Positions 32,118-43,744 are shown, numbered from the stretch's first letter. The stretch is 64,000 bases of DNA from Sciurus carolinensis (GCF_902686445.1 NC_062226.1:17518001-17582000); one strand, 5' to 3'. The notes: generated by a model not told the origin, from the sequence alone. Numbers and translations: made by a program.

Positions 32118-32285
32118 GCAAAGAACAGTGAAGGCTCTGGTGTCAAACTACCTGTGTTCAAATCCCAGCTCCACCACTTGCTATTGGACTTTGAGCAAAT
32201 TACTTAGACTTTCTGACCCTCAGTCTCTTACTTATAAATGGCAGTGGTAGTTATAGCTATATTTCTGGGTGTTTTTGAGAACTGG
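32118..32285 (+). repeat. MIR SINE, well preserved
   Basis: 'gaaggctctggtgtcaaactacctgtg', 'ttcaaatcccagctccaccacttgct', 'ttgagcaaattacttagac' and 'cctcagtctcttacttataaatgg'. Confidence 0.8.
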
Positions 32286-32321
32286 ACAACATATTCAAAC
32301 TCTTAGTTCCATATTCATAAG

Positions 32322-32530
32322 TAATAATGAGTAGCATTTACTGAGTGCTTAATATGTGTCTGACCCTGTCTAGGGACTTTACAGTTATGGATTCTGACTC
32401 ATTAAACTCAGTGATGTAGTTACTGTTATTTCCAAATGAGGAAAAGAGGCACCAAAACTTAAGATATTTGCACAACAAAACAGTTTAATCAGTGGCAAAA
32501 TTAGAATTTGAACCCAGGCCGTTGGCTGAG
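32322..32530 (-). repeat. MIR SINE, well preserved
   Basis: Reversed MIR: 'gagtagcatttactgagtgcttaatatgtgtctg', 'ttccaaatgaggaaaagaggcacc' and 'agtggcaaaattagaatttgaacccaggc'. It faces the MIR at 32118-32285 in opposite orientation. Confidence 0.75.
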
Positions 32531-32534
32531 TGCT

Positions 32535-34800
32535 CAGTAAATCCTGACAACTATGGTGGCAGGGGGATTCTCTTTAAGGTGGAAGGTTAGGGTCATTGGG
32601 CTTTCTATCTTAGTCTCTGTTGACCATTTTGTCTACTGAGTGGGTGTGTTCTTTATGCAAGTGGAATATGAAATATCAATGGAGGAAGAGGGAGACTAGG
32701 TGAAGGGGAAGTCACCCTAGCACCCACAGTTGGATTCATGGAATTTGGGCATTAGAATGTTCCCTGCACTTCCATGTCCCTCCCTTTTCTTAGGAGAACG
32801 AGGCTCCTCTGATAAGCATGACTAAAGAGGCCACCACGTTCCCTACAGCTTGGATCTCCCTCTTACATTCTGGCTGCCTGTCATTCAGCCAGTGAGCCTG
32901 GAGACATATATATTTCCCCCATTTTAGTTTAGCGATCATAATAAAAGTGAAGTCTATTAGGATGAGTTTCTGCCTGGGCTCAGTAAATCTCTTCAAACAC
33001 TGTTCAGCACCAGATTTCTGTTAGTCTTTGCCACTAGGGAGGCTGTGCCACGCACCGACTGTCAGCTCGGGTGGACGGCTCAAGACACAGACTCTGCTAA
33101 ATGAAACTCAAATGGAGACTTTGGAATATAAATATTGAAGTGACCCAGGTTGGATAAAGGGGAACCAGTTAGCTAAGCTTCTATCTTACATGCAAGAGAT
33201 GCTAAATTATTAAAACTTTAATAAATGTAATAATAAATATTTGATGTTGAATTATAGAAGGCTTTGCAGATACAGTGAAACTGAGAAATGACTTGTTATA
33301 TCTGCATTAGTAGTTAAACACTTTTCAAATGATACTTCTGATGCTGAGGCAGATGTGAAGATCTTTAGATTAGAAAGAGAGAGAGACAGGAAGGTATAAA
33401 TCTTGGCAAGTATGCTGGATGACAGGTCAGGGTACCAGGGTCTGAGACCTGATCTGGCATAGAAGACAGAGATAACGTGATATTTTGGGCAGAGACCTTC
33501 CACACAGATTCACGTAGTTGATCCTTACAGCCATCTTTTAATGCTGAGGCAGCTTTTACCTCTCTTCCTGTCCCTCTCTGCCCTACTAGGATCGTGGTTG
33601 TGATAATCTTAATCTCCTCATATGATGTGCTTCTTCTCACCAAGGAAGAGTCCTTCTCTTCTTTGAATTGCAATTTGAAAAATCCTCAGGAAGAACTATT
33701 ATTGATTGCTCTGGTGTATGTTAGGAGCCCACTCCTGGCTTAGTCATCTGTGATTAGGGGACAGGGTTATAAAGTACACATACAGCCAAGGGGAGAATTG
33801 AAAAAACATCTACTCCAAGCCAGGTCTTCAAAATCCTCCCTGAGCTTCTGTTTATTTGTCTATCTTACAGGTTGGATTAAATCTGAGGTGGCAGATGTCA
33901 GACATCTCATGTGCCAACTGAGATAAATAGATAGGGGCTGTTTTCAATGTTATGTTGGGAAGATTTCTGAGACTGTAAACAGATTCATGTGGGGAAACTG
34001 CCATGGTCAACTCATGATGCTTACCTCCAGTATTGGAGGGGTGTTGTGAAGGCTCAGGTGTTTGCCACCTCTGAACTTGATGATATTTAGAGATTTCTTA
34101 TCCCATGACTTGATGATTATATTCCCTTATCAAATGATGAGAGATTTTTGGTTGCTAAGATGCAGAAGAAAGGATGATCATACGATAGAGATGTTGAGGA
34201 TGAATTAGAAATGGAACTGTCCTATCCACCAGCCTCATTCAGCCACGTTATCTCAGGGGACACATTTGAAAAATCTCATCTTAGTGACAACATAGTTCCT
34301 GAAATAATTTTCTGGCTAGTAGCAGAGTTGAGGCTTCCCGTGAAAATGCTTCCTCGGTACCGTCTGGCACTAGCTCTGTCGTTTGTATTGAAAACTGAGC
34401 ACTCTGATTTAGGCTCTAAACAAACTACCCACATTGCTGGGACCTTGACCTGCATCTGAGTATTCCCTTTGAGGTATGTGTGAGCAATTATAAGCTCACA
34501 GACTGGGAGGGGCTCCTCAGGCATTTTTTCATCCCCTGCCGTCACACAGATGGTCCGAAGTTGGTAGAATCCTCCTCTGTTTGTGGCTATCTCATAGCCC
34601 CCTCCCCTGTTCCCTAGAAACCCTCTCTTGATCTCATCTCAACAGGCTCTGTTTTCAGGTATGTGAACAGCAACTGAAGGACATTGTCCACCAAGATAAG
34701 CTAAGTGATCATTTTGTGATTTTTAGACCTATTCATTGTGGCTACATAGGTCCACCCGTATGTTTCCTTTAGCGTATCTTACTCTGCCAGATAAAGACCA
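32535..34800. other. Unassigned intronic DNA
   Basis: About 2.3 kb with no clear repeat. 33200-33245 is AT-rich (taataaatgtaataataaat). The minus-strand ORFs around 33252-33673 and the + ORF at 34211-34459 show no motifs. No splice-flanked ASTN2 exon was found. Confidence 0.4.
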
Positions 34801-34810
34801 AACCCCCCCC

Positions 34811-34858
<48 letters not shown>
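34811..34858 (+). repeat. (CA)n microsatellite
   Basis: About 24 perfect CA units, preceded by a C8 run at 34803-34810. Confidence 0.98.
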
Positions 34859-34861
<3 letters not shown>

Positions 34862-35399
34862 CAATCTGGTCAGAATGATGATCTGGATATTTCAGTGGGT
34901 GATTTGGTGATCCTGTCCATTAAGCTTATTTCCTTTTCTACTCACCCAACAAGGAAAATGCTATCAAAGAGGATCCCAGCAGCAAACTGGTGATAACATT
35001 GAAGCTAGAAGACTCTACAAAGGGAGCTATTCACAGAGTTTGGGGAAAGTTCTAGAAAAACAGCACGGGATATGCACTATCCTGTGGCACATGTCATTGG
35101 ATCAAGGCGAGGGTGAAAATTCCAGAACAAGGAGAGAAAATTCCATGGAGCTGTGGCATTTAGTTAAGGGACACAGATGGCTCGTGGTGCCTCTGCCAGA
35201 GAGGCACCAGGGGAATGAATTATTCCAACTTCACTCAACGGGAGAAGTGAACCCAATGGAAGTCAGGTACAGAGTCCACTGAGGTGGCCTCCTGAGGCAG
35301 GGGCAGGACAAACTGAGCAAGGACCAGAAGAAGCACATGGAAGCCATCCAGCACAGATGTCAAGTCTTCCGCTCTTCCTTCAAATTATCGTCCAAATGT

Positions 35400-36065
35400 C
35401 CACACCTCTCCATCTTCACTGACACTCCCTGGCCTAGGCCTTCTTCAATAGCCTCACTGCTCCCCGCCCTCATCCCACCCCACGAACATACCCAGGCCCA
35501 CCTCTACACAGAGTCTTCATGCCTGTTCCCTGCTCAAGACCACTGACAGCCTCCCACTGCCAGGTGCCTCAGAACTGAGGTCCAAACTATGTCAGCTGGC
35601 ACACATTAGCACTCCAGAGCCTGGCCACATCCCCTCTGTCATTTCATCTCCCACCACATTCCCATTTGTTCTTTGCTTAAAATGCCACACAGCGTTCTTA
35701 TCTCCCTGCCTTTGCCAGTGCTGTCCCTGTGCCTGAAATGGACTCACGCCCTCACAGTCCCATATGTACCTGGCTCACTGCTCATCCTCCATCACAGGCT
35801 TGCAGCAGCATCGCTTCCTTTGAGCAGCCTTCAGGGAATGTGCCCTCCCCTCCCATCTGCCAGTCATTGTTGCTTTGTTGCTTTGTTTGTTTTGCTGGAA
35901 TATTCCTTCAGGAATTAGAGAACAGGGCACTGCACTGCAGTTCATTGTAGATGAGTAACCCCCATCCTTACTGGCATCTGTGTGTTCCTGGAGGTCACAG
36001 GTCGAAACGTAACAGTCATTGTATTCCCAGTTCCAAGCACAGTAAGTGACTCAGGGAAGGGATGT
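35400..36065 (+). repeat. LINE L2 3' region, long copy
   Basis: 'acactccctggcctaggcc', 'ccagagcctggccacatcc', 'catctcccaccacattccc', 'gctgtccctgtgcctgaaatgg', 'ctggctcactgctcatcc' and a closing 'attcccagttccaagcacagtaag' keep L2 order over more than 600 bases. The Pro/Ser/Leu-rich ORFs here come from it. Confidence 0.6.
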
Positions 36066-36069
36066 AGAA

Positions 36070-36955
36070 CATTTTGATGACACTAATTTCACATGGTTAT
36101 TTTGGTATGATCATGAAGATATTCTGATATTACCATCAAATATTGTCAACAAATACTTCTGAGCTATCTCCAAGTATCACCTGATCCCTTTACACGGAAC
36201 TATTGCTACCATCAAAATAGCTCTATTGAAATTTCCTGTCTCACAGTGTTTATTGTATTGTATGGAAGCAGATCATATTATCTCAAAGTAGTTCCAAATA
36301 ACACCAGTGCTTTCGGGCAAGTAAATGGAATAAAAGTTTTAAAAGATGGGTTCCTTAAGTTTAAAAGTTTGAGAACTCCTATTGTAAGGGAAGTGGTTAT
36401 ATTGATTTCCTTGGTGGCAGCTTTTCTAGGGCTGTTAATATGCTAATGAGCATCATGAATCTTTAGAAAATAAACTCCACATGCTACAATCTCCTCAACA
36501 CTATTCCAGTAGAAGCAGGTTCAGAATCAACCTTCTTAGAGGTACACTTTGGTAAACCCACCTTAGTCCACCATAGCTCAGAAGATATATGAGTTAAGCA
36601 AGGTATCAGAGAAAGAGGGATCAGTTCTCAGAGGACCTCTTTCAAGCACCCATATATTTTGGGGGAGTAGATGTGGGGAGCTGGCCTGTTTTTTGCTGGA
36701 TTATTAGTCAGGCCAGTGGCTGCTCCACATTTCAGCTCCTGGACTCTGCAAATGGCACAGGAACTCAAGGGGGGGTGCATCATGTAGAGACAATGGCCAT
36801 GCTTGGGTATTCTGAGAGAAGCAAGTCCTGGGTGAGGAGTCAACCAACATCACCTAGAACTGACAAAGAAGAAAGGGTAAGGAAGTGCCAAAGAGAAAAA
36901 TATAGTAAGAGAAAAGAAATACTTCATCACAACCCAGTCTTTCCAAACTCTGTAG
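36070..36955. other. Unassigned intronic DNA
   Basis: Possible weak hAT remnant at 36350-36400 (agtttgagaactcc). The 143-codon + frame at 36673-37104 runs into a MIR and is rejected as a gene. Confidence 0.4.
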
Positions 36956-36959
36956 CCCA

Positions 36960-37165
36960 ACAGAACTCAGTCATTAGCATGCCAATGCTGGTGCAAATTT
37001 CAGCTCTGCCATTCACTATCAGGGTAACAGTAAACATGCTATGCTTCAATTTCCACATTTGCAAAATAGAGATAACTCTAGCTACCTTGTGTGATTGCTG
37101 TTGAGAATCAAGTGAGTTGATGCAGGATATGTTTGGCACAAAATACTGGCTATTATTGTTACTAT
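36960..37165 (+). repeat. MIR SINE
   Basis: 'gcaaatttcagctctgccattcac', 'gctatgcttcaatttccacatttgc' and 'gattgctgttgagaatcaagtgag' follow MIR. Confidence 0.65.
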
Positions 37166-37359
37166 ATTCAATTGTTTAGCATGAATATTAATCCAGTGTA
37201 GGAGTTGCTCATTAGGCCCTTCAAAATTCTCGCCTGTTCAGGAGAAATTGTGACTCATGTTCCTTGTGTCCTTGCCTTTTCTTCCTGAGGCTTTGCATGC
37301 AGTAAATATTCAGTAAGTGCATAATGACTAAGTTGTTCGAATGCAACTGAAAGATGTTT

Positions 37360-37860
37360 CAAAAAAAAATTCAGGATTCATAGCAATGTTATTCACAATA
37401 GTTAAGACATGGAAGCAACTCAGTTACCCATCAGTGGATGAACAGATGAACCAAATGGGGTACAAAAATATAAGGGAATATTATTCACCCTTCAAAAGGA
37501 AGTACATTCTGACATAGTTATAACATGGAGGAACCAAAGAACATTATGCTAAGTGAAATAAACCAGACACAAGAGGACCAATACTGTATGATTCCACTGA
37601 CAGGAGGTACTAGAGGTATAAATAATGGAAACAGAAAGCAGAAGGGTGGTTTCTAAGGGCTGAAGGGAGGGGAAATGGGGACTTGTTCAATAGGAGCAGG
37701 TTGCATTTTGCAAGATGAAAAGATTTCTGGAGGTGGATAGTAGGCAGTGGTTGCCAATGATATGCACTTGGTGCCACTGATCTATATACACTTAGCATTA
37801 TTAAGATAGTAAGTTGTATGTTATGTGTACTTTATCATAATAAAAACCAAAGTCGAAGAA
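37360..37860 (+). mobile_element. Old LINE-1 (L1M-type) 3' part
   Basis: 'caatgttattcacaatagttaagacatggaagc', 'cccatcagtggatgaacagatg', 'ggaatattattcacccttc', 'attatgctaagtgaaataaacc', 'actgtatgattccactgacagg' and a 3' UTR ending 'tatgtgtactttatcataataaaaacc'. No usable ORF remains. Confidence 0.75.
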
Positions 37861-37864
37861 ATAA

Positions 37865-38295
37865 GAGAAAGTAAAAGTGTGCATGATCATCCCAGGCAAA
37901 CCATGCCACACACCTCCGTGGCTTCCTGGTTGTAGCATTCCTGAAACTGAGAGTCTAGTTCACAGTATCTCTCTCACTCCCTCCGACCCTTTAGGGCACC
38001 TCTCAGCCCCGCCTGCATCCTCCTCCATACCCTGAGACCTGGTTAGCTGTTTCGAAATGAGGCTGCCTGGATCTGGGATCACACGCTGGATGTGACAAGT
38101 GCTAGAGATGCTGTACCTGTGATGATGTCCAGTCCAGCAGTGTGGACACAGCGTCTGGAAGGCAGGATGGGAACCAGCCAGGGATGTGCAGGACGTCACA
38201 GATCCTAGACCAGGGGGACTGTTTTGGTGCCCACAAAAGCTGAGAAAACCATGGGTCAAAAGGATAAGACTTGCTTCCTTCACCATAAAATGGGC
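37865..38295. other. Unassigned intronic DNA
   Basis: No repeat assigned. Slightly GC-rich; 126-codon minus ORF judged a chance frame. Confidence 0.4.
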
Positions 38296-38297
38296 TC

Positions 38298-38497
38298 TAA
38301 AGGAGATGATTTTGCCCCCCCCCGCCGACACACTGGGCAACCGCTGGAAACCTTTTCAGTTGCTGCAACCTAGAGGCTGCTGTCGGCGTCTAGCCGGTAG
38401 AAGTCAGGGATGTTGTCAAATGTCCCGCAGCACGCAGGACAACCCTCCTGTGATAAAGAATCACTCGACCCCGTGCCAAGCTCAGGAAACCCTGCCT
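38298..38497 (+). mobile_element. MER20 (hAT-Charlie) DNA transposon
   Basis: 'gattttgccccccccc', 'ggctgctgtcggcgtctagccggtagaagtcagggatg', 'cccgcagcacgcaggac' and 'caggaaaccctgcc' match MER20 in order. Confidence 0.7.
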
Positions 38498-38590
38498 TAG
38501 ATGAAGCCATATCATCCCCAGTGAACAGATGAGAAAATTGAGGCTTGGAGCCAATGATTTCAGACCCATGTCTTTTCCATCACGGCCTCC
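38498..38590 (-). repeat. MIR SINE fragment
   Basis: 'catcccca...gaacagatgagaaaattgaggcttgg' is the reversed MIR core, directly next to MER20. Confidence 0.5.
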
Positions 38591-38984
38591 TAGGGACCTG
38601 GTGGTAAAGGGGCTGAAAAACAGCACAGGGTATTAAGCCGGAATTGGGAGCATGAAGAGAAAAGCTCAGACGTGTAGGAGTAGCCTGGGGGTAACAGAAC
38701 AAAGCGTTGGTCCAGGGAGTCAGGAAGTAGCCTCGACTCAGGAGTGAGCATCACCCCGGGTTTTGAAACCCCTGTGGCCAAGTCAGAAGGGAGCTGTGCA
38801 GAGCCCAGCTGTGCTGGTCGCCCAGCCCCAGCTGTGCAGCGGGTAGAGGCCTCACTGGAGGGAGTCAGCCAAGGGCTGACAACAACCCCCTCCTCCAAAC
38901 TGAACCGGAGACACCTGCCCTCCCTTGCTGAGATGGATTTTGAACATTAAAAAAAAAAAAGTTTACAATCCCAGCCGGGCAGGC

Positions 38985-39420
38985 ATAAATCACGGTGCCT
39001 CTGTGCAGCAGCAGCAGACATGACTTATGGCCCCATCACCATGACAACGGGAGCGCAGCGGCAGACGCACAAAAGCGCCACTCCTGTCTGACAGGCCTTG
39101 GCTGGGCCCTGATGGAGAGGCAAGTGTTCTGGAGAAAGGATGTATTCTCCGGAACTCGCTGCCCATTCATCTTCATTCTGCACCGCTCGCTCTTTCTCTC
39201 CTCTCCCCAACCCCAACCAACAGGTTCTTTTCCTCCTCCTTTTCTGTACAGGAAGGTTTTCTATTCTTTTAACCTGTGCTCTAGGAGGTTTACAAAAAAA
39301 AAAAGACCCCAGTTAGAGTTTCCAAAGACCCCAGTGGGTCCGCCTGGCACTCTTCCTAACTGTGTGCTAAGTTAATAGCTTCCATGCGTCGAGCATCAGC
39401 AAGCTCGGGCCCCTTGCAGG
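38985..39420. promoter_or_regulatory. CpG-richer unique block, candidate regulatory element
   Basis: CpG dinucleotides are clearly denser here than in the flanks (gggagcgcagcggcagacgc, aaaagcgcc, ccggaactcgctg, caccgctcgctc, tgcgtcgagc, agctcggg). No repeat match, and 'atgacttatggccccatcaccatgacaacgg' looks like constrained non-coding DNA. Whether it is a promoter of a non-coding transcript or an enhancer cannot be said. The ORFs on both strands here are not convincing. Confidence 0.3.
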
Positions 39421-39619
39421 TATTTCCACCATAATGCTGGCAAATCAGCCTTCGATTTTCTTCCTGCATCAAGTCATCTTCTGCATGCAGCTGGCATAGC
39501 CTCCTCTTAATTGCAGACCACCTTTTGGTCCTTCTGCTCCCCATGTCTCTTGCATGAAGACAAAGCCCACACGTCCCCAGGTGGTTCCCGTAGCCCTTGG
39601 GGATCTAGCTGTGTTTCTT

Positions 39620-39850
39620 TCTGCAGTTTCATCAATCTCCTGCCTGGGTGCTCCATCTTTTTCTGGTACTTCTGGTTCCTCAGGCCTCTTGTTCTTTCTG
39701 CCTAGAACAATCTGCCTCTGTATCTGGCTTCCTTCTGTTCATCCATCAGGGCTCAATGCATGCCACCTCCTCTAGGAAGCCTTCCCTGAGTGCCACGCTT
39801 ACTCTCCCAGCTCAGCTCTCCTGATCTGCACAGTGTCTGCATTCCTTGAT
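39620..39850 (+). repeat. LINE L2 3' region
   Basis: 'cttgttctttctgcctagaacaatctgcc', 'ctggcttccttctgttcatccatcagggctcaatg' and 'cacctcctctaggaagccttccctgag' are the hallmark L2 order. Confidence 0.75.
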
Positions 39851-40019
39851 CCCCACCTCCACCCACCAGTCACCATTTCTTCTCTTGGCCACAGCTCTCA
39901 GCGCCTTCCCTCCTAACTGCCTTCCTGCCTTCACTATTGCCACCCTCCAGTTGGTGCCCATGTAGTGGTCAAGCAAATTGGTGGAGGTGAGGGGGTATAC
40001 TTGTCCAACTCCAAACCCC

Positions 40020-40325
40020 AATTATGTCATTTCCCTGATGAATCTTATTTTATGGTCTCTTCTTGCCATTGGAATAAGTTCAAATGCCTCACATACCCTT
40101 GAAGGTCCCTCCTGCCTAATCCTCCATTATATCCTGTGCCAGCCACTGGACTCCGACCATTTGTACGTGGTTCATGTGTCTCCAGGCCATTGTGATTCCA
40201 GAATGTCTGCTTCCTCACCCCCACCTATTCCCAAGGAGCAGGGCTACTCCTACCCATTCTTTAGGTCCCCATTCAAATGTCCCTTCCTCCAGAAGACCAG
40301 CCTGTACTGCTTCCAATTAGTTTAG
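40020..40325 (+). repeat. LINE L2 3' region, second piece
   Basis: 'catacccttgaaggtccctcctgcc', 'gtgccagccactggactcc' and 'ggtccccattcaaatgtcccttcctccagaagacc' again follow L2; probably a second copy next to the first. Confidence 0.55.
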
Positions 40326-40327
40326 GT

Positions 40328-40392
40328 GAGTGGCTCTCAACCCTGGCTACATTAATGTAATTTGTGATCTCTTAAAAACTCCAGATGGTACC
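40328..40392 (+). mobile_element. MER5-type hAT fragment
   Basis: 'gtggctctcaaccctggctacattaatg' and 'cttaaaaactccagatg' match the start of a MER5-family element, cut by the SINE that follows. Confidence 0.5.
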
Positions 40393-40597
40393 AGATACAT
40401 TGGCACAGGCCTGTAATCCCAGCAACTTAGGAGGCTGAGGCAGGAGGATGACAAGTTCAAGGCCAGCCTTGGCAACTTAACAAGATCCTATCTCAAAATA
40501 AAACAAATGCAAAGGGCTTGGGATATATCTCAGTGGTAAAGCACCTGGGTTCAATCTTTGCTACTAAAAAAGAAAAGAAACCCAAGAAAAGAAACCC
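40388..40597 (+). mobile_element. Dimeric B1/ID SINE
   Basis: Left 7SL/B1-like half: 'ggcacaggcctgtaatcccagcaacttaggaggctgagg'. Linker 'tctcaaaataaaac'. Right ID half: 'gggcttgggatatatctcagtggtaaagcacctgggttcaatc'. The A-rich tail has a 14-base duplicated unit (aaaagaaacccaag). Confidence 0.85.
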
Positions 40598-40599
40598 AG

Positions 40600-41295
40600 A
40601 TGCATGCTAGAACTTGTAGAAATTTTGAAAAGTGGCAAAATATTCACATATCTTCAAAATATCTCCCCACAAGTAACCTATTAAATAAGAAGGGAAAATA
40701 ATAGCCTTACAACTATGAAACCTAACCAATGCCACCTTTATGAAGCAACCAAGCTAATGTCACAAATCAAGACGATCTGCCTCCTGATATCATACACTGA
40801 GAAGAACACAACATGACTTCCAGGATGCTCCTGCCAAAAATACAAAACCTGAATGTAATCACGAAGAGATCTGGGACAGATCCAGACTGAGGGGCATTCT
40901 ACAAAATAACTGACCTTCATCTTTAAGAACATCAAGGTAATAATAGCAAAGTAGACTTAAGAGCTATCAAAATTAAAGGATCCCAAGAGAACACAGCAAC
41001 TGAGTGAATGCAACCCGTGAGATCCGGCTTTCCTTTGCTATAAAGAACATCAGGGGAATGCCTGAAGAAATTTGTAATTATGTAATAATACTATGCCAAT
41101 GATGTCTCCTGATATCAATAACTATAGTGTAGTTACAAAAGAGAGTGTTCTAGTTTTTAGAAAATGCACACTGAAGTTTTGAAGAATAAAGAGGCATTGT
41201 ATCTTTAACTTGCTCTCAAATATTGCAGCATAAAAGTTTTTGATACATACCAAGTACACATAGGGAAGAAGAGAGAAAATCGAAGAAAAATTAGA
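40600..41295. other. Unassigned intronic DNA
   Basis: AT-rich. The order of phrases around 40780-41000 is vaguely LTR-like, but I cannot assign it. No exon. Confidence 0.35.
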
Positions 41296-41299
41296 ATGT

Positions 41300-41970
41300 A
41301 TGAGTTCTCCAACTTTGTTCCATTTCAGTATTGTTTTGATTATTCTGGGTTCCTTTTATGTTCATATGAATTTTAGATTGAACTTGTTAATTTCAGCCAA
41401 AAAAAAAAAAAATCCAACAATTCTGCTGGAATTCTGATAGGGATTGCATTGAGCCTGTGGCTCAGCCTGGGGATCAGCTTGCCACTAACAATATTAAACC
41501 ATTTAGCCATGAACATAGAATGTCTTTCTCTTTACTTAAATCTTTAATTTTTTAGAATCATTTTTAAGTTTTCATTGTGTAAGCCTTGAACTTATTTTGC
41601 CAAGTTTATTTCTAAGTATTTCCTTCTTTGGGATGCTATTGGAATTGGGATTCTTTTTCTCATTTCTTTTTCAGGTTATGCATTGTTCGTACAAAAATAC
41701 AATTAATATTCATATACTGACCTTCTATCCTGTAACTTTGCAAAGTTATTAGTTCCTGGTGTATGTGTGCATGTGTGTGTGTGTGTGTGTGTGTGTACAT
41801 GTATGTGTATTAGGATTTTATATGTGCAAAATGAAATCTTCTGTGAGTAGAAATCATTTTATTGCTTTTCTAGTCTGGACTTCTTTTTCTTGCCTAGTTT
41901 GCCTGACTAAAACCTCCAATATAATGCTGAACAAAAATTTATATTCAATCTTAACTATTGTGTAAGTCTA
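41300..41970 (-). mobile_element. Old LINE-1 ORF2 segment
   Basis: On + it reads the reverse of L1 ORF2: 'aattctgatagggattgcattgagcctgtgg', 'aacaatattaaacc', 'catgaacatagaatgtctttc', 'ctatcctgtaactttgc', 'cttgcctagtttgcctgac' and 'tccaatataatgctgaac'. Diverged, with a TG array grown inside it at 41761-41797. Confidence 0.7.
41761..41797 (+). repeat. (TG)n microsatellite inside old L1
   Basis: About 16 TG-type units (tgtgcatgtgtgtgtg...) flanked by 'gtatgtgtgcatg' and 'tacatgtatgtg'. Confidence 0.9.
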
Positions 41971-42002
41971 ATATTATATTAAAATAAAAAGTTAGATATA
42001 TA

Positions 42003-42004
<2 letters not shown>

Positions 42005-42048
<44 letters not shown>
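42005..42048 (+). repeat. (TG)n microsatellite
   Basis: About 21 perfect TG units after 'gatatatagacg'. Second such array within 250 bases. Confidence 0.97.
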
Positions 42049-42049
<1 letters not shown>

Positions 42050-42051
<2 letters not shown>

Positions 42052-42150
42052 GCCTCCAGAATTGTGATTCAGTTGGTCTGGATGGCACTAAATGCAGTGA
42101 AATTTTAAAAAGTTCTCAGTTGGTTCTATTGTGCAGTCAGGCTTCAGAAT
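42050..42150 (-). mobile_element. MER5A fragment
   Basis: 'agaattgtgattcagttggtctgg' then 'tggcac...gtgaaattttaaaaagttctc' and 'gcagtcaggcttcagaattcc' resemble reversed MER5A. Confidence 0.45.
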
Positions 42151-42367
42151 TCCTGGATCCACCTCTCTGGAAAGAGGCCCTTGTCCTTCCCCATCGAAGC
42201 ATGTGTTACACTTGACTGTGATTTCTTATTTAGCTCTCAAAATTAATAATGATAACAAAAATTCTTGTGACGCTGGGATGGGCACTTTCTCCTCTGGACA
42301 GCTCATCCATAGCAGTAGTGGCTGGTGCAAAGTAGACTGAGAAAACTTACCATCAAAGTTTGTAACC

Positions 42368-42480
42368 CTCATAGCACCGCAAGGTGTGCAATGCTGTCCC
42401 CGCTTTATAGAGGGGAAACTGAGGCTCAGAAAGATGAAGCAACTTGCTCTGACCACGCAGTTAGCTCTTAGCAGTGGAGG
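42368..42480 (-). repeat. MIR SINE fragment
   Basis: 'ctcatagcaccgcaaggtg', 'ttatagaggggaaactgaggctcagaaagatgaagcaacttgc' is a reversed MIR core. Confidence 0.7.
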
Positions 42481-42834
42481 CTAAAAGTCTTGTCTAAGCA
42501 GACCCAAAGCTGGGGCTTTCCCCTCTGTAATGGGGCCTTGACCATGTGGTACATTTTCTGGGCCAACACACTGCTAGAAGATTCAAATCAAGGTTTATTT
42601 TAATAACAGACACACATTTGTTACTTGGTGGCCATAAGGGTGAAGTGGGATATATTGACTCTTTACTGGACCCTTTAACAGCTAAACCAATAGTGGCACA
42701 ATATGTTTGATGACATTTGTGCTCATCCATCACATCTTACCTCAAACTCACAAGCCTCCAGTTGCTTCCAGGTGATGGTTCACACCAACCCATCTGCAAG
42801 CATTTAGAGATCTGGTCCTCCTCATTCAAACAAC

Positions 42835-43100
42835 AATGGCTCCCACTTCATGTGCACTTTCTCTGAACCAAGGACTGGACCAAATGTTCTATGGGCATCA
42901 CATCATTTCATTCACCCCTGACACTTTGTTGACATTTTATATTTTTATGATGTTGTTTGTTTATTGCAAATAAAACTGTGGTTCATGCCTAGAAGCTAAG
43001 ATGCTTATCCACTGCCAGGAAGCTGATCAGAAAAAGAGCCAGTATTTGAACACAGCCCTGTCTGACACCAGACCTCGAGTTCTTATTCTGTTCTGCGTTG
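42835..43100 (-). repeat. MIR SINE, diverged
   Basis: 'ctcccacttcatgtgcactttctctgaacc', 'catcacatcatttcattcac' and 'gagccagtatttgaacacagccctgtctgacacc' keep reversed-MIR order. Confidence 0.5.
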
Positions 43101-43189
43101 CCTTCCTATTCTACCCAAACTGGGAGTCCCTAGGTCTTGCTTACATTTCAAAGATGTCAATCCTTTTCCTAGTTGTTCTTATAGTGTGT

Positions 43190-43360
43190 CACACATAACA
43201 GTCACCAGGAGGACTTAATAAACCATGGATTGCTTTGTTCATCCTCAGATTTTCTGATTTAGTGGGTATGGTGCGAGACCTTTAATTTGCACTTCTAACA
43301 AGTCATCAAGTAGTGCTTCTGTGTTGATCCATGGACCACATTTTCAAAATCATGGCATAA
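43190..43360 (-). mobile_element. MER5A (hAT-Charlie)
   Basis: 'agtcaccaggaggacttaataaacc', 'cctcagattttctgatttagtggg', 'ttaatttgcacttctaacaag' and 'atccatggaccacattttcaaaatc' are reversed MER5A in order. Confidence 0.75.
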
Positions 43361-43374
43361 GACTATTCAGGGGA

Positions 43375-43645
43375 GTGTGAACTTTCCTTTACTGTGACAA
43401 AACACCTGAAATAATCAACTTAAATGGAGGAAATGTGGCAAGAAGAGACATCATGGCAGAAGCACATGGCAAAGGAGGCTGCTCATCCCATGGCAGCTGA
43501 GAACAAGAGTGTGGAAAGAAGGAATGGCCTCCCTTCAAGGGTGGCTCCCAGTGACCTCGCTCCCTCCCACTAGGCCCCACCTCCTGAAGGTCCCACAACC
43601 TCCCTTTTTTGCACATTATCAGTGGCCGATCTCCCACTACAGAGA
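43375..43645 (-). repeat. Partial ERVL-MaLR LTR
   Basis: 'actgtgacaaaacacctgaaataatcaac', 'ggcagaagcacatggcaaagg', 'cactaggccccacctcctgaaggtccc'. The distal third (the LTR start on minus) is replaced or lost after 43620. Confidence 0.7.
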
Positions 43646-43744
43646 CTTAGGTGAGTAACTGCAAAACAGATCAGCTGAGCCTAAAATATTAACCATCTAG
43701 TCCATTGCAGAAAATATTTTCCACCCTCTGATCTAGATTCTACA

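Noticed and set aside
36673..37104. 143-codon + strand ORF
   Set aside because: Its last third is MIR sequence and the rest has no protein features.
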